64,000 bases of DNA, taken from assembly GCA_029261795.1 (NCBI GenBank), contig JAJDAP010000118.1, positions 1 through 64,000 on the forward strand, in the 5' to 3' direction. This document shows positions 7,851-16,503 of this stretch, piece after piece. Every line of letters begins with the position of its first letter. The stretch's first letter is position 1. The stretch is from Deltaproteobacteria bacterium. GTDB lineage: Bacteria; Myxococcota_A; UBA9160; UBA6930. The notes below the pieces were generated by a model. The model worked only from the letters and a program-made list of their open reading frames with translations, searched no databases and had not been told where the DNA came from. The position numbers were made by a program, and so were the translations under genes.

Positions 7851-8564
7851 GTGTTGCGCGAACTCCAGCCGCTCCTGGCCGTTTTCTGTTGGTTGGCGTT
7901 CCTCGGAGTCTGGGCCGGGCTCGCCACGCAGATCCTCAAGATCGCGCGCCGCGGCGTCCAGCCTCCGCGCTTCCACCCGCTCCTGCAATCGCTGCACCTC
8001 GGGCGCTTCGCGGGCTGGGCCTGGACCGGAGCCGCCGCGGTTGCGGTGGATCCGATCACGGCCGGCCTGCTGATCTCGACGCGGCTTCCGGCCGTTGCCT
8101 TGGTGGCGATGACCTTTCTGCAACGCTCGACGCCGCGGCCGGCGACCGGGCGGGTCCTGACTACCGTATTCGCGTCGCTCGGCTTCGTTGTCGGGATCGG
8201 CTTCGCGGTCTTCAGAGCGGTCGATCGCTACCCGGCCTACACCGACGCGATCGAGAAGGGACTCTCGGCCTTCGTGCTCACCTGCTTCGCGGCCCAACTT
8301 CTGTGGGCGCTGCCGCGTCAGATCGTTTCCGCCCGGCGCCAACCGCTAGGCAACCTGCGTTGGTTCCAGATGGCGTTGGCCTCGAGCTACGGCACGACCT
8401 TCCTCTACGCCTTCGCGGTCCGCGCTGAGTGGATCCAGTGGATCATGATCGGCGTCTACGGCATCGCGTTCATCGAGCAGGCCTTGTTGGTCGTCTTCAT
8501 CGAGCGCGGCATCCGCGCGAGGCGCGCGAGCGGCGAGATTCCGGTCACCCATTCACCGAGGTAG
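7851..8564 (+). CDS. Multi-spanning membrane protein of unknown function
   Basis: 237 residues with about six or seven hydrophobic helices (residues ~8-28, 48-68, 75-92, 103-123, 137-157, 178-192, 195-217), short loops and a positively charged C-terminus RGIRARRASG. No catalytic motif is recognisable. GTG at 7851 is used; TTG at 7854 is possible. It is monocistronic, facing the glycosyltransferase operon tail to tail. Confidence 0.6.
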   Translation: MLRELQPLLAVFCWLAFLGVWAGLATQILKIARRGVQPPRFHPLLQSLHLGRFAGWAWTGAAAVAVDPITAGLLISTRLPAVALVAMTFLQRSTPRPATGRVLTTVFASLGFVVGIGFAVFRAVDRYPAYTDAIEKGLSAFVLTCFAAQLLWALPRQIVSARRQPLGNLRWFQMALASSYGTTFLYAFAVRAEWIQWIMIGVYGIAFIEQALLVVFIERGIRARRASGEIPVTHSPR

Positions 8565-8590
8565 ATCCGCCGATCGAGCTCGGTTGGGCC

Positions 8591-9424
8591 TCAGGCCCGC
8601 GGCTCCGATTCGTCCTTCTCTTCTTCCATCTCTTCGAGACGGAGATCGACGGCCGCGAGATCGCGGCTGGTGGTCGGAACGACGTCGCTCCTGAATTGGC
8701 TCGGCCGCAGCCAGCTTCGGGTCCGATATTCGAGGATCAAGCGGATCATTCGCAGGCCGAGGGCGAAGGCCACCCACTTGTTTCCGGTCACCGAGGAATG
8801 GCCGACGCGTTCGGTGTAGTTCACGGGGATCTGGATCATGCGCATCTTCATCAAGATGGTCAGCACCATGAACTCGGGGCCGAAGAACGAACCCGAGACG
8901 GTGAAGAACGGCTGCACCCGATGAAGCGCTTCGCGTCGGATACAGCGCATGGTGCAGCCGACGTCGGTGAGCGAGGTCGTGTTGAACAGGAACTCGACCA
9001 GCTTGGCGACGGCGTAGTTTCCCCACTTCAGGAAGAGCCCCATGTTGGCGCCCTCCCAGATCAATTCCTTGACGGTGCGGCTGCCGTAGACGACGTCGAA
9101 ATCCATCGCGTAGGCCAACATCTTGAAGACATCGTGGCCGTGAAAGGTTCCATCCGGCTCGCTGACGATGACCAACTCTCCGCTGGTTTCCCGGAAACCG
9201 CGCTGCATGGCGGCGCCGTAGCCCTGCTCCGGTTCATGCACCTCGCGTGCGCTGGTGCCCGCAACTTCCTCGCTCGTTCCCGGCGCGGCGTTGTTGTTGA
9301 TGACGACGATCTCGTCCACCACGCCGGTCGCTTCGAACTCCCGGATCGAGGCCCGGATCGAATCCTTCTCGTTGTAGGTCGGAAGAACGACCGAGACGGT
9401 TTTTCCCTGCCACATATCAGACAC
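8591..9424 (-). CDS. Family-2 glycosyltransferase (DPM1-like)
   Basis: 277 residues. Starts VSVVLPTYNEKDSIRASI, with EIVVINNNAAPGTSEE and the nucleotide-sugar/metal motif SEPDGTF near 95: the GT-A fold of dolichol-phosphate-mannose-synthase-like enzymes. GYGAAMQRGF is the usual acceptor-side motif. It would transfer a sugar from a nucleotide to a polyprenyl phosphate, which fits its position downstream of a TMTC-like membrane glycosyltransferase that would use such a lipid-linked sugar. GTG at 9424 overlaps the methyltransferase end by 8 bp; ATG at 9415 is an alternative. Confidence 0.85.
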   Translation of the reverse strand: MSDMWQGKTVSVVLPTYNEKDSIRASIREFEATGVVDEIVVINNNAAPGTSEEVAGTSAREVHEPEQGYGAAMQRGFRETSGELVIVSEPDGTFHGHDVFKMLAYAMDFDVVYGSRTVKELIWEGANMGLFLKWGNYAVAKLVEFLFNTTSLTDVGCTMRCIRREALHRVQPFFTVSGSFFGPEFMVLTILMKMRMIQIPVNYTERVGHSSVTGNKWVAFALGLRMIRLILEYRTRSWLRPSQFRSDVVPTTSRDLAAVDLRLEEMEEEKDESEPRA

Positions 9425-10052
9425 GCTCCGCGACGACGTACATCTGGGCAGCCAGAGGACGAATCGGTGAATTGAGGTAGGCGCGCACCAGCAGCGGCCA
9501 TTTTGGCGCCCGGTTCTTCATCGAGAACGGCAACAGACCGGGAACCAGGCGGCGCACTTCGAAGCCTGCACGCTCGAGCCAGGGCCCGATGTTCTCGTCG
9601 TCGAAGACGGTCACGTGGGTCGGATCGTCGAAATAATGTTCGGCGCAGCGCTTGTGGTTGGGTTGGATCAACATCAGGCGGCCTCCCGGCCGCAGCGCCC
9701 GGTGGATCGCTTCGAGCAGTTCGTCGATCTCGTCGCCTTCGAGGTGTTCGAGGAAGTTGCTCGCGAAGACCAGATCGACGGAACCCGTCGGCAGCTCACC
9801 CACACGCTTGGCGTCCGCCTGCGTCCAGTCCACGTCGGGGCCCGCGAACTGCTTCATCTCGGGGTTGAGATCGAAGGCGATCTTCCGCTTGGCCGGGAAC
9901 TGGTTCACGAAATCGCAATAGCCGGGGCCGAGTTCGACCAGGGTTTCCACCTGGCCGGCATCGGTCTTCGCATAACGAATGATCTCGCGCCACACCGCGC
10001 GGCGGCCGGCGAGGAACGGGTAGGCGCCGACGTAGGCATTCTCTTCGCTCAT
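9417..10052 (-). CDS. SAM-dependent methyltransferase
   Basis: About 211 residues of class I methyltransferase. The SAM-binding motif is LVELGPGYCDF near residue 40, followed by KIAFDLNPEMK, an acidic post-II ASNFLEHLEGDEID and the late motif LRPGGRLMLIQPN. ATGA overlap with the upstream gene at 10049-10052 indicates translational coupling; an in-frame ATG at 10061 is an alternative. Between a polyprenyl-sugar synthase and a TMTC-like transferase it probably modifies a sugar or lipid of the same glycan. Confidence 0.8.
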   Translation of the reverse strand: MSEENAYVGAYPFLAGRRAVWREIIRYAKTDAGQVETLVELGPGYCDFVNQFPAKRKIAFDLNPEMKQFAGPDVDWTQADAKRVGELPTGSVDLVFASNFLEHLEGDEIDELLEAIHRALRPGGRLMLIQPNHKRCAEHYFDDPTHVTVFDDENIGPWLERAGFEVRRLVPGLLPFSMKNRAPKWPLLVRAYLNSPIRPLAAQMYVVAERV

Positions 10053-11935
10053 TGGAACCATTGCCTCCGGGTCTCCTCGACGCGTGCGGTCAGGTAGGGG
10101 AATCGGTCGCCGTAGTTGGTCTCGAGTAGCTCGCGGCCCTCGCGCAGATGTTGCGGGTCGGTGGCCGAGAAATTCAGGTAGTGGACGAAGTACTCGAAAG
10201 AAGCTTCGACCCAACGCTGCCGAGCTTCTTCGGGAACCCCGCCAGCAATCTCGAACAGGTTGCGCGACAGCAGGATCGACGTGAGCCGATCCGGGGCGAG
10301 TTCGAAGGCCTGGCGGTAGTGCGCCAACTGCGCCGGAGGGGGTGCCCCGCTGAGGGCGGCGGCCCGGCCACTCATCACGTGGAGGCGTGCCAGGTGTTGG
10401 CGCTCGGGCGCGCGGTAGCGCCCGGGCTCGCGGGCCATCGCAAGGTTCCGCGCATGTCCCCGCTCGAGTTGATGGAGGGCCTGTTGAATCCACACCTGCT
10501 GCTCTGCGGCGTTATCGCTGGCTTCGGCGCGGCGCAGATAGATCTTCGCCAACGCCTGGATCGAAAGGAGCGAAGGTTCGTCGCGATTCGCTTCGTAACT
10601 CCAGAGCGATTCGTCGTCTCGCCAGACTTCCTGCTGTTGCCAGCCGATCGTGACGGACGAGAGCAGGAAGCCCGCGACCAACAACACCAGCGCCGGCCTG
10701 AGCGCGGGCATTCGTCGGCCGAGCTCCTGCATTCCAACAGCGAGCAGGGCCAGCACGCCGGCCGTCGCGAGGTAGAAGTATCGGTCCGCGTGCCACAGGC
10801 CGACATAGAAGAGCCCCAGATACGGCGCCAACAAGGCCACGGCGAACAGTGCGTGGAAGGCCAGATCCCGGCGCCGCCACAACAGGAAAGCGAGGGCCGC
10901 GGTCAAGCCGATCGCGAGCCCGACGGACGCCAGCGTCTCGCCGGCACTGAGCGCGACTTCAACGTGAGGCCAGCGGTAGTAGACCGAGAGATCGTTCGGC
11001 CAGAACAGGTGCTGAAGGTACTTGCCCGCGATCAGCGGCAGGAACTGGATGACGTGGCCGAGATGTTCCGGATCGAGCGGCCCCGGCCCATGCTCACGGA
11101 TCACGCCGTAGTCGGCGAGCACGCCGCGGTACCAGACGAACACGCCGCCCGTGACGAACGCGTGGGGCAGCAGCGCGGGGAGCCGCTTCAGGGCAGCGCG
11201 GAAGTTCCACGCCAGGTCAGGGGCTTGCCCACCCTCGAGATACGGCGTGAAGACCCGATGCAATGCCAGCACGAGAACGAACGCGACGGCACTGATCTTC
11301 GAACCCAGTGCCAGCGCGCAACAAGCGAAGCATAACAACCAGGCGACGCGCTTCCGTCCGACTCGCTGGCTGGTGAGTTCGACGCTCTGGGCCCAGAGGC
11401 CGACGACCATGAAGAGGGCGGCCAGCAGATCCTTGCGTCCCATGATCCAGGACACGGGCTCCACGTGGATCGGTGCCACGGCGAAGGCGAGTGCGGTCAG
11501 CCCTGCAGCGACGCGGCTTCGCGTCACGCGCGCCAGGAACAGGAACAACATCGCGACCACGAGCGAATGAAGGATGACGTTGCCGAGGTGGTATCCCTGC
11601 GCGTTCTCGAAGCCGAAGAAGTGCGCATCGAGGGCCCAGCTGACATCGCGGACCAGCAGCGGCTCCTCGCGCGGGAAGTAGTGGACGAAGATCTCGCCGA
11701 GGCTCGCCGAGAGGGAGCCCGCGTCGTAGAGGTTCGGATGCGCCAGCAAGATGGTCCGGTCGTCGAAATCGACGAAATCGAAACCGACCGTGCGGCCGAA
11801 GAAGGCCAGCGAAACGAGCACGAGACCGGACAGCACCCAGACGTCGGGTCCAGGGAGACGGGTCCAGAGCTTGGATGATTGCGGCTTGTTCACAGGACGA
11901 GCGGTTCCAACCACCGGTGCGAAGGCACCGGCCAT
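10049..11935 (-). CDS. TMTC-like membrane glycosyltransferase with C-terminal repeats
   Basis: About 628 residues. Roughly ten hydrophobic helices fill residues 30-440. The first periplasmic loop has FVDFDDRTILLAHPNL with the DD pair expected in GT-C enzymes, and APIHVEPVSWIMGRKDLLAALF is the signature of the TMTC/O-mannosyltransferase group. The C-terminal 190 residues are helical and TPR-like (ALAKIYLRRAEASDNAA..., LAHYRQAFELAPDRLTSILLSRN). Likely transfers a lipid-linked sugar to exported proteins. The frame is open to 12124 but that stretch is arginine-rich, so ATG 11935 is preferred. First gene of a three-gene operon. Confidence 0.78.
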   Translation of the reverse strand: MAGAFAPVVGTARPVNKPQSSKLWTRLPGPDVWVLSGLVLVSLAFFGRTVGFDFVDFDDRTILLAHPNLYDAGSLSASLGEIFVHYFPREEPLLVRDVSWALDAHFFGFENAQGYHLGNVILHSLVVAMLFLFLARVTRSRVAAGLTALAFAVAPIHVEPVSWIMGRKDLLAALFMVVGLWAQSVELTSQRVGRKRVAWLLCFACCALALGSKISAVAFVLVLALHRVFTPYLEGGQAPDLAWNFRAALKRLPALLPHAFVTGGVFVWYRGVLADYGVIREHGPGPLDPEHLGHVIQFLPLIAGKYLQHLFWPNDLSVYYRWPHVEVALSAGETLASVGLAIGLTAALAFLLWRRRDLAFHALFAVALLAPYLGLFYVGLWHADRYFYLATAGVLALLAVGMQELGRRMPALRPALVLLVAGFLLSSVTIGWQQQEVWRDDESLWSYEANRDEPSLLSIQALAKIYLRRAEASDNAAEQQVWIQQALHQLERGHARNLAMAREPGRYRAPERQHLARLHVMSGRAAALSGAPPPAQLAHYRQAFELAPDRLTSILLSRNLFEIAGGVPEEARQRWVEASFEYFVHYLNFSATDPQHLREGRELLETNYGDRFPYLTARVEETRRQWFQ

Positions 11936-12128
11936 CTCGGACAGATCGGCAGCTGGAACCGATTCCTGTAGGCAACTTCGCCCGGATCTCCGCCAGCCAG
12001 CGACCCAATCGGCGCTTCGGCCGATTGCCGGATCTGCGCCGCTCGACCGTGAACGCGTCCATCCCCCCACGGCAAGAACGCCCGGCGCCATCCGACGTCT
12101 GCCTGGCCCGGTGTTCTTCGGCAACCTG

Positions 12129-13643
12129 CTAGATCCGGCGCTCGTGCCCGGCCCAGTAGCGATCCCTCAAACGCCGGACATAGAGCTTGCCGGCGGCCGT
12201 CCGCGGCAACTCGGCCTCGAAATCGACGCTGCGCGGCACCTTGTAGCCAGCCAGGCGTTCGCGCGCGAAGGCCCGAAGCTCGGCTTCGAGTTCGGTCCCG
12301 GGCTCGAAGCCAGGCTGCAACTCGACGGCGGCCTTCACCTGCTCGCCCCACTCCTCGTCCGGGATCCCGAATACGCCGACGTCCGCGATCGCCGGGTGCT
12401 CGCCGAGCACGGCTTCGATCTCGGCGGGATAGATGTTCACGCCGCCGGAGATGATCATGTTGGAAGCCCGATCGGCCAGGTACACCCAACCCTCGGCGTC
12501 GACGGAACCGACGTCGCCTAACGTGTGGGTGAGCGGATCGATGAACGCCTCGGCCGTCTTCTCGGGATCGCCGTGGTACTCGAAGAAATCCTCGAGCTTG
12601 GCGTGACGCGCGTAGAGCGGGCCCTCTTCGCCGGGCGGGAGACGCTTGCCGGCTTCGTCGACCGCCAGGACTTCGTACTGCGGCAGCGCCTGTCCCACGC
12701 TCCCGGGATGTTCGAGCCATGCGGCACTATCGAGGAAGGTCGTAACGCCACCCTCGGTACCACCCCAATATTCGTAGAGAATCGGCCCCCACCATTCGAT
12801 CATGCGCTCCTTCACCTGGCGCGAGATCGGGGCCGCGCCATGCAGCACGGTGTGCAGCGCGGGGGCTTCGAATGCGTTGCGTTCTTCCTCCGAGAGCCGC
12901 TTCAGCAGCCGCACGAACATGGTCGGAACGAGGTGGGTGTGGTGGATCTCGCTCTCTTGCAGGAGCCGCAGACATTCCCGCTCGTCCCAGTTCTCCATGA
13001 TCCGGATCGGCGCGCCCACGGATTGGTCGTAGACCGCATACATCAGCGGCGCCGCGTGATAGAGCGGACCCGTGACGAGGTGCGCGCCGGAGCCATCGCA
13101 CTCGATCGAGCGGGCGTAGGCCGCTTGTCCCTCGAAGGCCGCGGCCAGGGTGGGCGGGCGCCGCCGCTTCACGCCCTTGGGCCGACCGGTGGTGCCGCTC
13201 GTGTAGATCATGTTGGCGCCGGCGGGCCCGTCGAGGGGCATCGGCTGATCGGAAGCCGCGGCCAGCGCCTGTTCGAGCGGTCCGCCGGCCAGGACCACGT
13301 TGGGGCAGGCGCTCGAGCGCGCCGTCGCTTCCAAGCCTGCGTCCGTGAAGACGACCCGGGCAGCCGAGTTCTCGACCACGTAGGCCACTTCGTCCGGCGC
13401 CAGATGCCAGTTGATCGGCGTCATCCAGATGCCGGCCTCGATCCCGGCGAGGATGCCCTCGAAGGCCTCGCAGCGGTTGCTCATCAGCAGGGCAGCGTGG
13501 TCGTGCGGCGCCAACCCCAGGTCTTCGCGGATGAATCGCGCCCAGCGGGAGACCCGGTCGTGGAGCTCCGCCCAGCTGCGGCGCTGGCGGCCGTCATCGA
13601 GGGCCAGGCCGTTCGGGTTGGTTCTGGCGAGCTCGGCGAGCAT
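12129..13643 (-). CDS. Acyl-CoA synthetase (AMP-dependent, FadD type)
   Basis: 504 residues. AMP-binding P-loop MIYTSGTTGRPKGV near residue 160, YEYWGGTEGG near 290, motif GDVGSVDAEGWVYLADRASNMII near 395 and the catalytic lysine region PRTAAGKLYVRRLRDR at the end. It joins CoA to a carboxylic acid. Divergent from the ipd operon and sharing its promoter region, so the substrate is probably a steroid-derived acid or fragment (inference). ATG at 13643 with GAGGG upstream. The nearby FadD3 homologue at 46 kb is the better candidate for the indanedione ligase. Confidence 0.9.
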   Translation of the reverse strand: MLAELARTNPNGLALDDGRQRRSWAELHDRVSRWARFIREDLGLAPHDHAALLMSNRCEAFEGILAGIEAGIWMTPINWHLAPDEVAYVVENSAARVVFTDAGLEATARSSACPNVVLAGGPLEQALAAASDQPMPLDGPAGANMIYTSGTTGRPKGVKRRRPPTLAAAFEGQAAYARSIECDGSGAHLVTGPLYHAAPLMYAVYDQSVGAPIRIMENWDERECLRLLQESEIHHTHLVPTMFVRLLKRLSEEERNAFEAPALHTVLHGAAPISRQVKERMIEWWGPILYEYWGGTEGGVTTFLDSAAWLEHPGSVGQALPQYEVLAVDEAGKRLPPGEEGPLYARHAKLEDFFEYHGDPEKTAEAFIDPLTHTLGDVGSVDAEGWVYLADRASNMIISGGVNIYPAEIEAVLGEHPAIADVGVFGIPDEEWGEQVKAAVELQPGFEPGTELEAELRAFARERLAGYKVPRSVDFEAELPRTAAGKLYVRRLRDRYWAGHERRI

Positions 13644-13672
13644 CCGATTCCCTCGGGAAGCCCCGCGGGGAC

Positions 13673-13701
13673 TTGTGATACGATACGTCTCGTTATTATA
13701 T
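13673..13701 (+). promoter_or_regulatory. Probable ipd operon promoter with operator in the spacer
   Basis: In the 159-bp gap between the divergent ligase and ipdA, TTGTGA (13673-13678) and TTATAT (13696-13701) are 17 bases apart, a fair sigma-70-like promoter pointing at ipdA. The spacer holds TACGATACG-TCT-CGTT (13679-13694). The same TACGATACG-N3-CGTT occurs in the fadE30/fadD3 gap at 46007-46022. A repressor sitting here would block the promoter. The regulator gene is not in the window. Confidence 0.6.
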
Positions 13702-13802
13702 CCAGCCCGCGCTCGCGGGCCGGGCGTATTCTCTGGGGCCGCCGCGTTGGCGCCCCACGGCCTGGCTCTGCCGAGCCGAACCACGACCAAACGAGAGGGC
13801 CG

Positions 13803-14651
13803 ATGGCTGACAAGCGAACCACCGAGGCCGAGGCCGTCGCCGAATTGCGGGACGGCATGACGATCGGGATCGGAGGCTGGGGCTCGCGCCGCAAGCCCAT
13901 GTCGATCATCCGCGAGATCCTGCGCTCGCCGGTCAAGGATCTGACCGTGGTCAGCTACGGCGGACCCGACGCCGGCCTGCTCTGCAAGTACGGCAAGGTG
14001 AAGCGGCTGATCTACGGCTTCGTTTCGCTCGATTCGATTCCCCTCGAACCGCACTTCCGGAAGGAACGACAGGCCGGCGGCTTCGAAGCCCGCGAACTCG
14101 ACGAGGGCATGCTGCAGTGGGGCCTCTACGCCGCCGCCCTTCGTCTGCCCTTCCTGCCGACGCGAGCCGGACTCGGAACCGACGTGATGCAGATCAACCC
14201 GGACCTGAAACTGGTGCAATCGCCCTATGAGGACGGCGAGGAACTCGTGGCGGTACCGGCACTCGAACTCGACGTGGCCTTCATCCACATGAACCGCGCC
14301 GATGTGAAAGGCAACGGCCAGTACCTGGGGCCTGATTGTTATTTCGACGATCTCTACTGCATGGCGGCGAAGCAGCGCTTCATGAGCTGCGAGAAGATCA
14401 TCGAGACCTCCGGCTTCCTGAAGGAAGGCACGGTCCACACGCTGCGGATCAACCGAACCATGATCGACGGCGTGATCGAAGCGCCCGGCGGCGCGCACTT
14501 CACCGAGTGCCCGCCCGATTACGGTCGTGACGAAAAATTCCAGAGCGCCTACGCAGCGACGGCCAAGGACCCGAAAGCCTGGGAGAACTTCAAGGCCGAT
14601 TACCTCGACGTAACCGAAGCCGACTATCAGCGGAAGGTGAACGAGCGATGA
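13803..14651 (+). CDS. ipdA: IpdA, ring-opening CoA hydrolase alpha subunit
   Basis: 282 residues of the class I CoA-transferase fold. Recognised as IpdA from long matching stretches: GMTIGIGGWGSRRKPM, DLTVVSYGGPDAGLLC, KRLIYGFVSLDS, LPFLPTRAGLG and EAPGGAHFTECPPDYGRDE. In Mycobacterium tuberculosis and proteobacteria IpdAB hydrolyses the last carbocycle (ring C) of the steroid nucleus in COCHEA-CoA rather than moving CoA. ATG at 13803 opens the operon; the stop overlaps ipdB by ATGA. Preceded by the promoter and operator described at 13673-13701. Confidence 0.88.
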   Translation: MADKRTTEAEAVAELRDGMTIGIGGWGSRRKPMSIIREILRSPVKDLTVVSYGGPDAGLLCKYGKVKRLIYGFVSLDSIPLEPHFRKERQAGGFEARELDEGMLQWGLYAAALRLPFLPTRAGLGTDVMQINPDLKLVQSPYEDGEELVAVPALELDVAFIHMNRADVKGNGQYLGPDCYFDDLYCMAAKQRFMSCEKIIETSGFLKEGTVHTLRINRTMIDGVIEAPGGAHFTECPPDYGRDEKFQSAYAATAKDPKAWENFKADYLDVTEADYQRKVNER

Positions 14652-15406
14652 GCGATTCCACACGCGCCGAAGTCTGTGCGGTAGCCGTCGCCGAAGCGTT
14701 CCGTGGCGATGGCGAGATCCTGGTTTCCTGCTTCGGCACCACGCCGGCCGTGGGTGCGCGCCTGGCGCGCCTGACCTTCGAGCCGGACATCCTGATGACC
14801 GACGGCATCGCGTCTTTGCTCGGCAACGTCGACCCGGTGAGCGGCGACAAACCCGAGCCCGTGGTCGAGGGCTGGAGCCCGTTCCGCTCCATCTTCGACC
14901 TGCTCTGGAACGGCCGGCGCCACGTGATGATGTTCGCCAGCCAGATCGACCGCTACGGCAACCAGAACTTCGCCTGCATCGGCGAGCACGCGGCACCGAA
15001 GGCCCAGCTGCTCGGCATGCGCGGGGCGCCGGGCAATACGATCTCGCACAAGACGTCCTACTGGGTACCGAACCATGGACCCAACGTGTTCGTCGAGAAG
15101 GTCGATGTGGTTTCCGGCGTCGGCTATGACCGAGCCAAGGCTCTCGGCCCGGTAACCGCCCGCTTCCACGAGATTCCGCGCGTGATCTCGAACCTGGGTG
15201 TCTTCGACTTCGAGACCGAGGACAACCGGATGCGATTGCGCTCGGCCCATCCCGGCGTCAGCGTCGACGAGATCGTCGAGAAGACCGGCTTCGAGTTGGT
15301 GATCGAAGGCGACGTGCCGGCAACGGCAGAGCCGACGGACGAGCAGCGCGAGATCCTGCGCAGCATCGATCCGCTGGGACTCATGAACAAGGAGGTGCGC
15401 GTCTGA
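14648..15406 (+). CDS. ipdB: IpdB, ring-opening CoA hydrolase beta subunit
   Basis: 252 residues. Matches IpdB along its length: STRAEVCAVAVAEAFRGDGEI, VGARLARLTFEPDILMTDG, GRRHVMMFASQIDRYGNQN, GAPGNTISHKTSYWV and RVISNLGVFDFE. It forms the active complex with IpdA. ATG overlaps the ipdA stop (ATGA at 14648-14651), as expected for equal subunits. Its own TGA lies in the loop of a terminator-like hairpin (15394-15421). Confidence 0.88.
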   Translation: MSDSTRAEVCAVAVAEAFRGDGEILVSCFGTTPAVGARLARLTFEPDILMTDGIASLLGNVDPVSGDKPEPVVEGWSPFRSIFDLLWNGRRHVMMFASQIDRYGNQNFACIGEHAAPKAQLLGMRGAPGNTISHKTSYWVPNHGPNVFVEKVDVVSGVGYDRAKALGPVTARFHEIPRVISNLGVFDFETEDNRMRLRSAHPGVSVDEIVEKTGFELVIEGDVPATAEPTDEQREILRSIDPLGLMNKEVRV

Positions 15407-15421
15407 CGCGCGCCGTTTTTT
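15394..15421 (+). terminator. Terminator-like hairpin around the ipdB stop codon
   Basis: A 9-bp stem (15394-15402 with 15406-15414, one G-T pair) closed by a CTG loop and followed by G and six T (15416-15421). It has the form of an intrinsic terminator, yet lies inside an operon with ipdC starting 10 bases later. The ipdB TGA begins in the loop, so a ribosome finishing ipdB would cover the stem; termination would then occur mainly when translation fails. Confidence 0.6.
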
Positions 15422-15430
15422 GGATGCCCC

Positions 15431-16495
15431 ATGACCCGACATCCCCTCCATACGCGGCTCTGCGAGCTGCTCGAATGCCGCGCGCCCATCGTGCAGACCG
15501 GCATGGGCTGGGTCGCGACGCCTGAACTGACGGCCGCTGCGTGCAACGCGGGCGCCTTCGGGTTCCTGGCCGCAGCCGCGCTGCCGCTCGACGAAGTCGA
15601 GAAGCGCATCCATCAGACGAAGGCGCTGACGGAGAAACCCTTCGGCGTGAACTTCCTGATGGACGCGCCGGGCGCGGAAGAGATCGTGGCCATGGTGCTC
15701 GAGAACGGCGTGAAGGCGGCGGGTTACAACCGGGCGCCTTCTGCCGAGCTGATCGATCGGCTGAAGGCCGGCGGCGTGTTATGCGTCCCCACCTGTGGTG
15801 CACCGCGGCACGTCCGGAAGGCGGAACAGCTCGGCGCCGACATCGTCATCGTCCAGGGCGGCGAAGGGGGCGGCCACACCGGCACGATCCCGACCTCGCT
15901 TCAGGTCTCGGCTTGCGCCGACGCGGTCTCGATTCCGATCGTGGCGGCCGGTGGATTCAAGGATGGGCGCGGGCTGGTTGCCGCACTGGCCTGGGGCGCC
16001 GCCGGCATCGCGATGGGCACGCGCTTCCTGATGACGGCAGAGAGCCCCGTGCCCGCGGTCACGACCGATCGCTACCTCGGTGCAGCGCTTCCGGACATCG
16101 TCGTCACGGAGCAGATCGACGGTCTTCCCCAACGCGTGATCATGAACGAACTCGTCCGCGACCTCGAAGCGGCCGGGCCCGTGCGTCGTTGGTTCCTCGC
16201 AGCGCGCAACGCGCTCGCATTCCGCAAGCTCAGCGGCGCAACGATCCCCGAGCTGCTGCGCTCGGCGCTCAGCATGCAGAAGAACGAGAAACTGACCCGC
16301 GCGCAGGTTTTGCTGGCCGCGAACGCGCCGATGCTGGCGAAGCGCGCGATGAACGATGGCGACCCGGTCGGCGGCTATCTACCGAGCGGAACCGTTGCCG
16401 GCGTGATCGACGATCGCCCGACCTGCGCCGAGCTGGTTGCGCGAATCATGGACGAGGCCGAGGAGACGCTGAAGCGCCTCCAACTGAACCGCTAG
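15431..16495 (+). CDS. ipdC: IpdC, flavin-dependent reductase of steroid ring degradation
   Basis: 354 residues of the nitronate monooxygenase / 2-nitropropane dioxygenase fold. FMN-binding features are QTGMGWVATPEL at the start, QGGEGGGHTG near 140, AAGGFKDGRGL near 175 and GAAGIAMGTRFLMT near 190. Overall it matches mycobacterial IpdC, which with NAD(P)H and flavin removes a hydroxyl (5-OH-HIC-CoA reductase) before ring opening, rather than oxidising nitronates. ATG at 15431. Lies between ipdB and echA20 as in a KstR2-type regulon. Confidence 0.85.
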   Translation: MTRHPLHTRLCELLECRAPIVQTGMGWVATPELTAAACNAGAFGFLAAAALPLDEVEKRIHQTKALTEKPFGVNFLMDAPGAEEIVAMVLENGVKAAGYNRAPSAELIDRLKAGGVLCVPTCGAPRHVRKAEQLGADIVIVQGGEGGGHTGTIPTSLQVSACADAVSIPIVAAGGFKDGRGLVAALAWGAAGIAMGTRFLMTAESPVPAVTTDRYLGAALPDIVVTEQIDGLPQRVIMNELVRDLEAAGPVRRWFLAARNALAFRKLSGATIPELLRSALSMQKNEKLTRAQVLLAANAPMLAKRAMNDGDPVGGYLPSGTVAGVIDDRPTCAELVARIMDEAEETLKRLQLNR

Positions 16496-16503
16496 GAGCC
16501 ACC

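Noticed and set aside
13644-13802. KstR2-type operator of mycobacteria
   Set aside because: No CAAG-N-CTTG type palindrome seen; the shared motif is a different sequence.
12525-14651. Very long plus-strand frame overlapping the ligase and joined to ipdA
   Set aside because: Its first 1.28 kb is antisense to the well-conserved ligase and has no family motif; ipdA starts at 13803.
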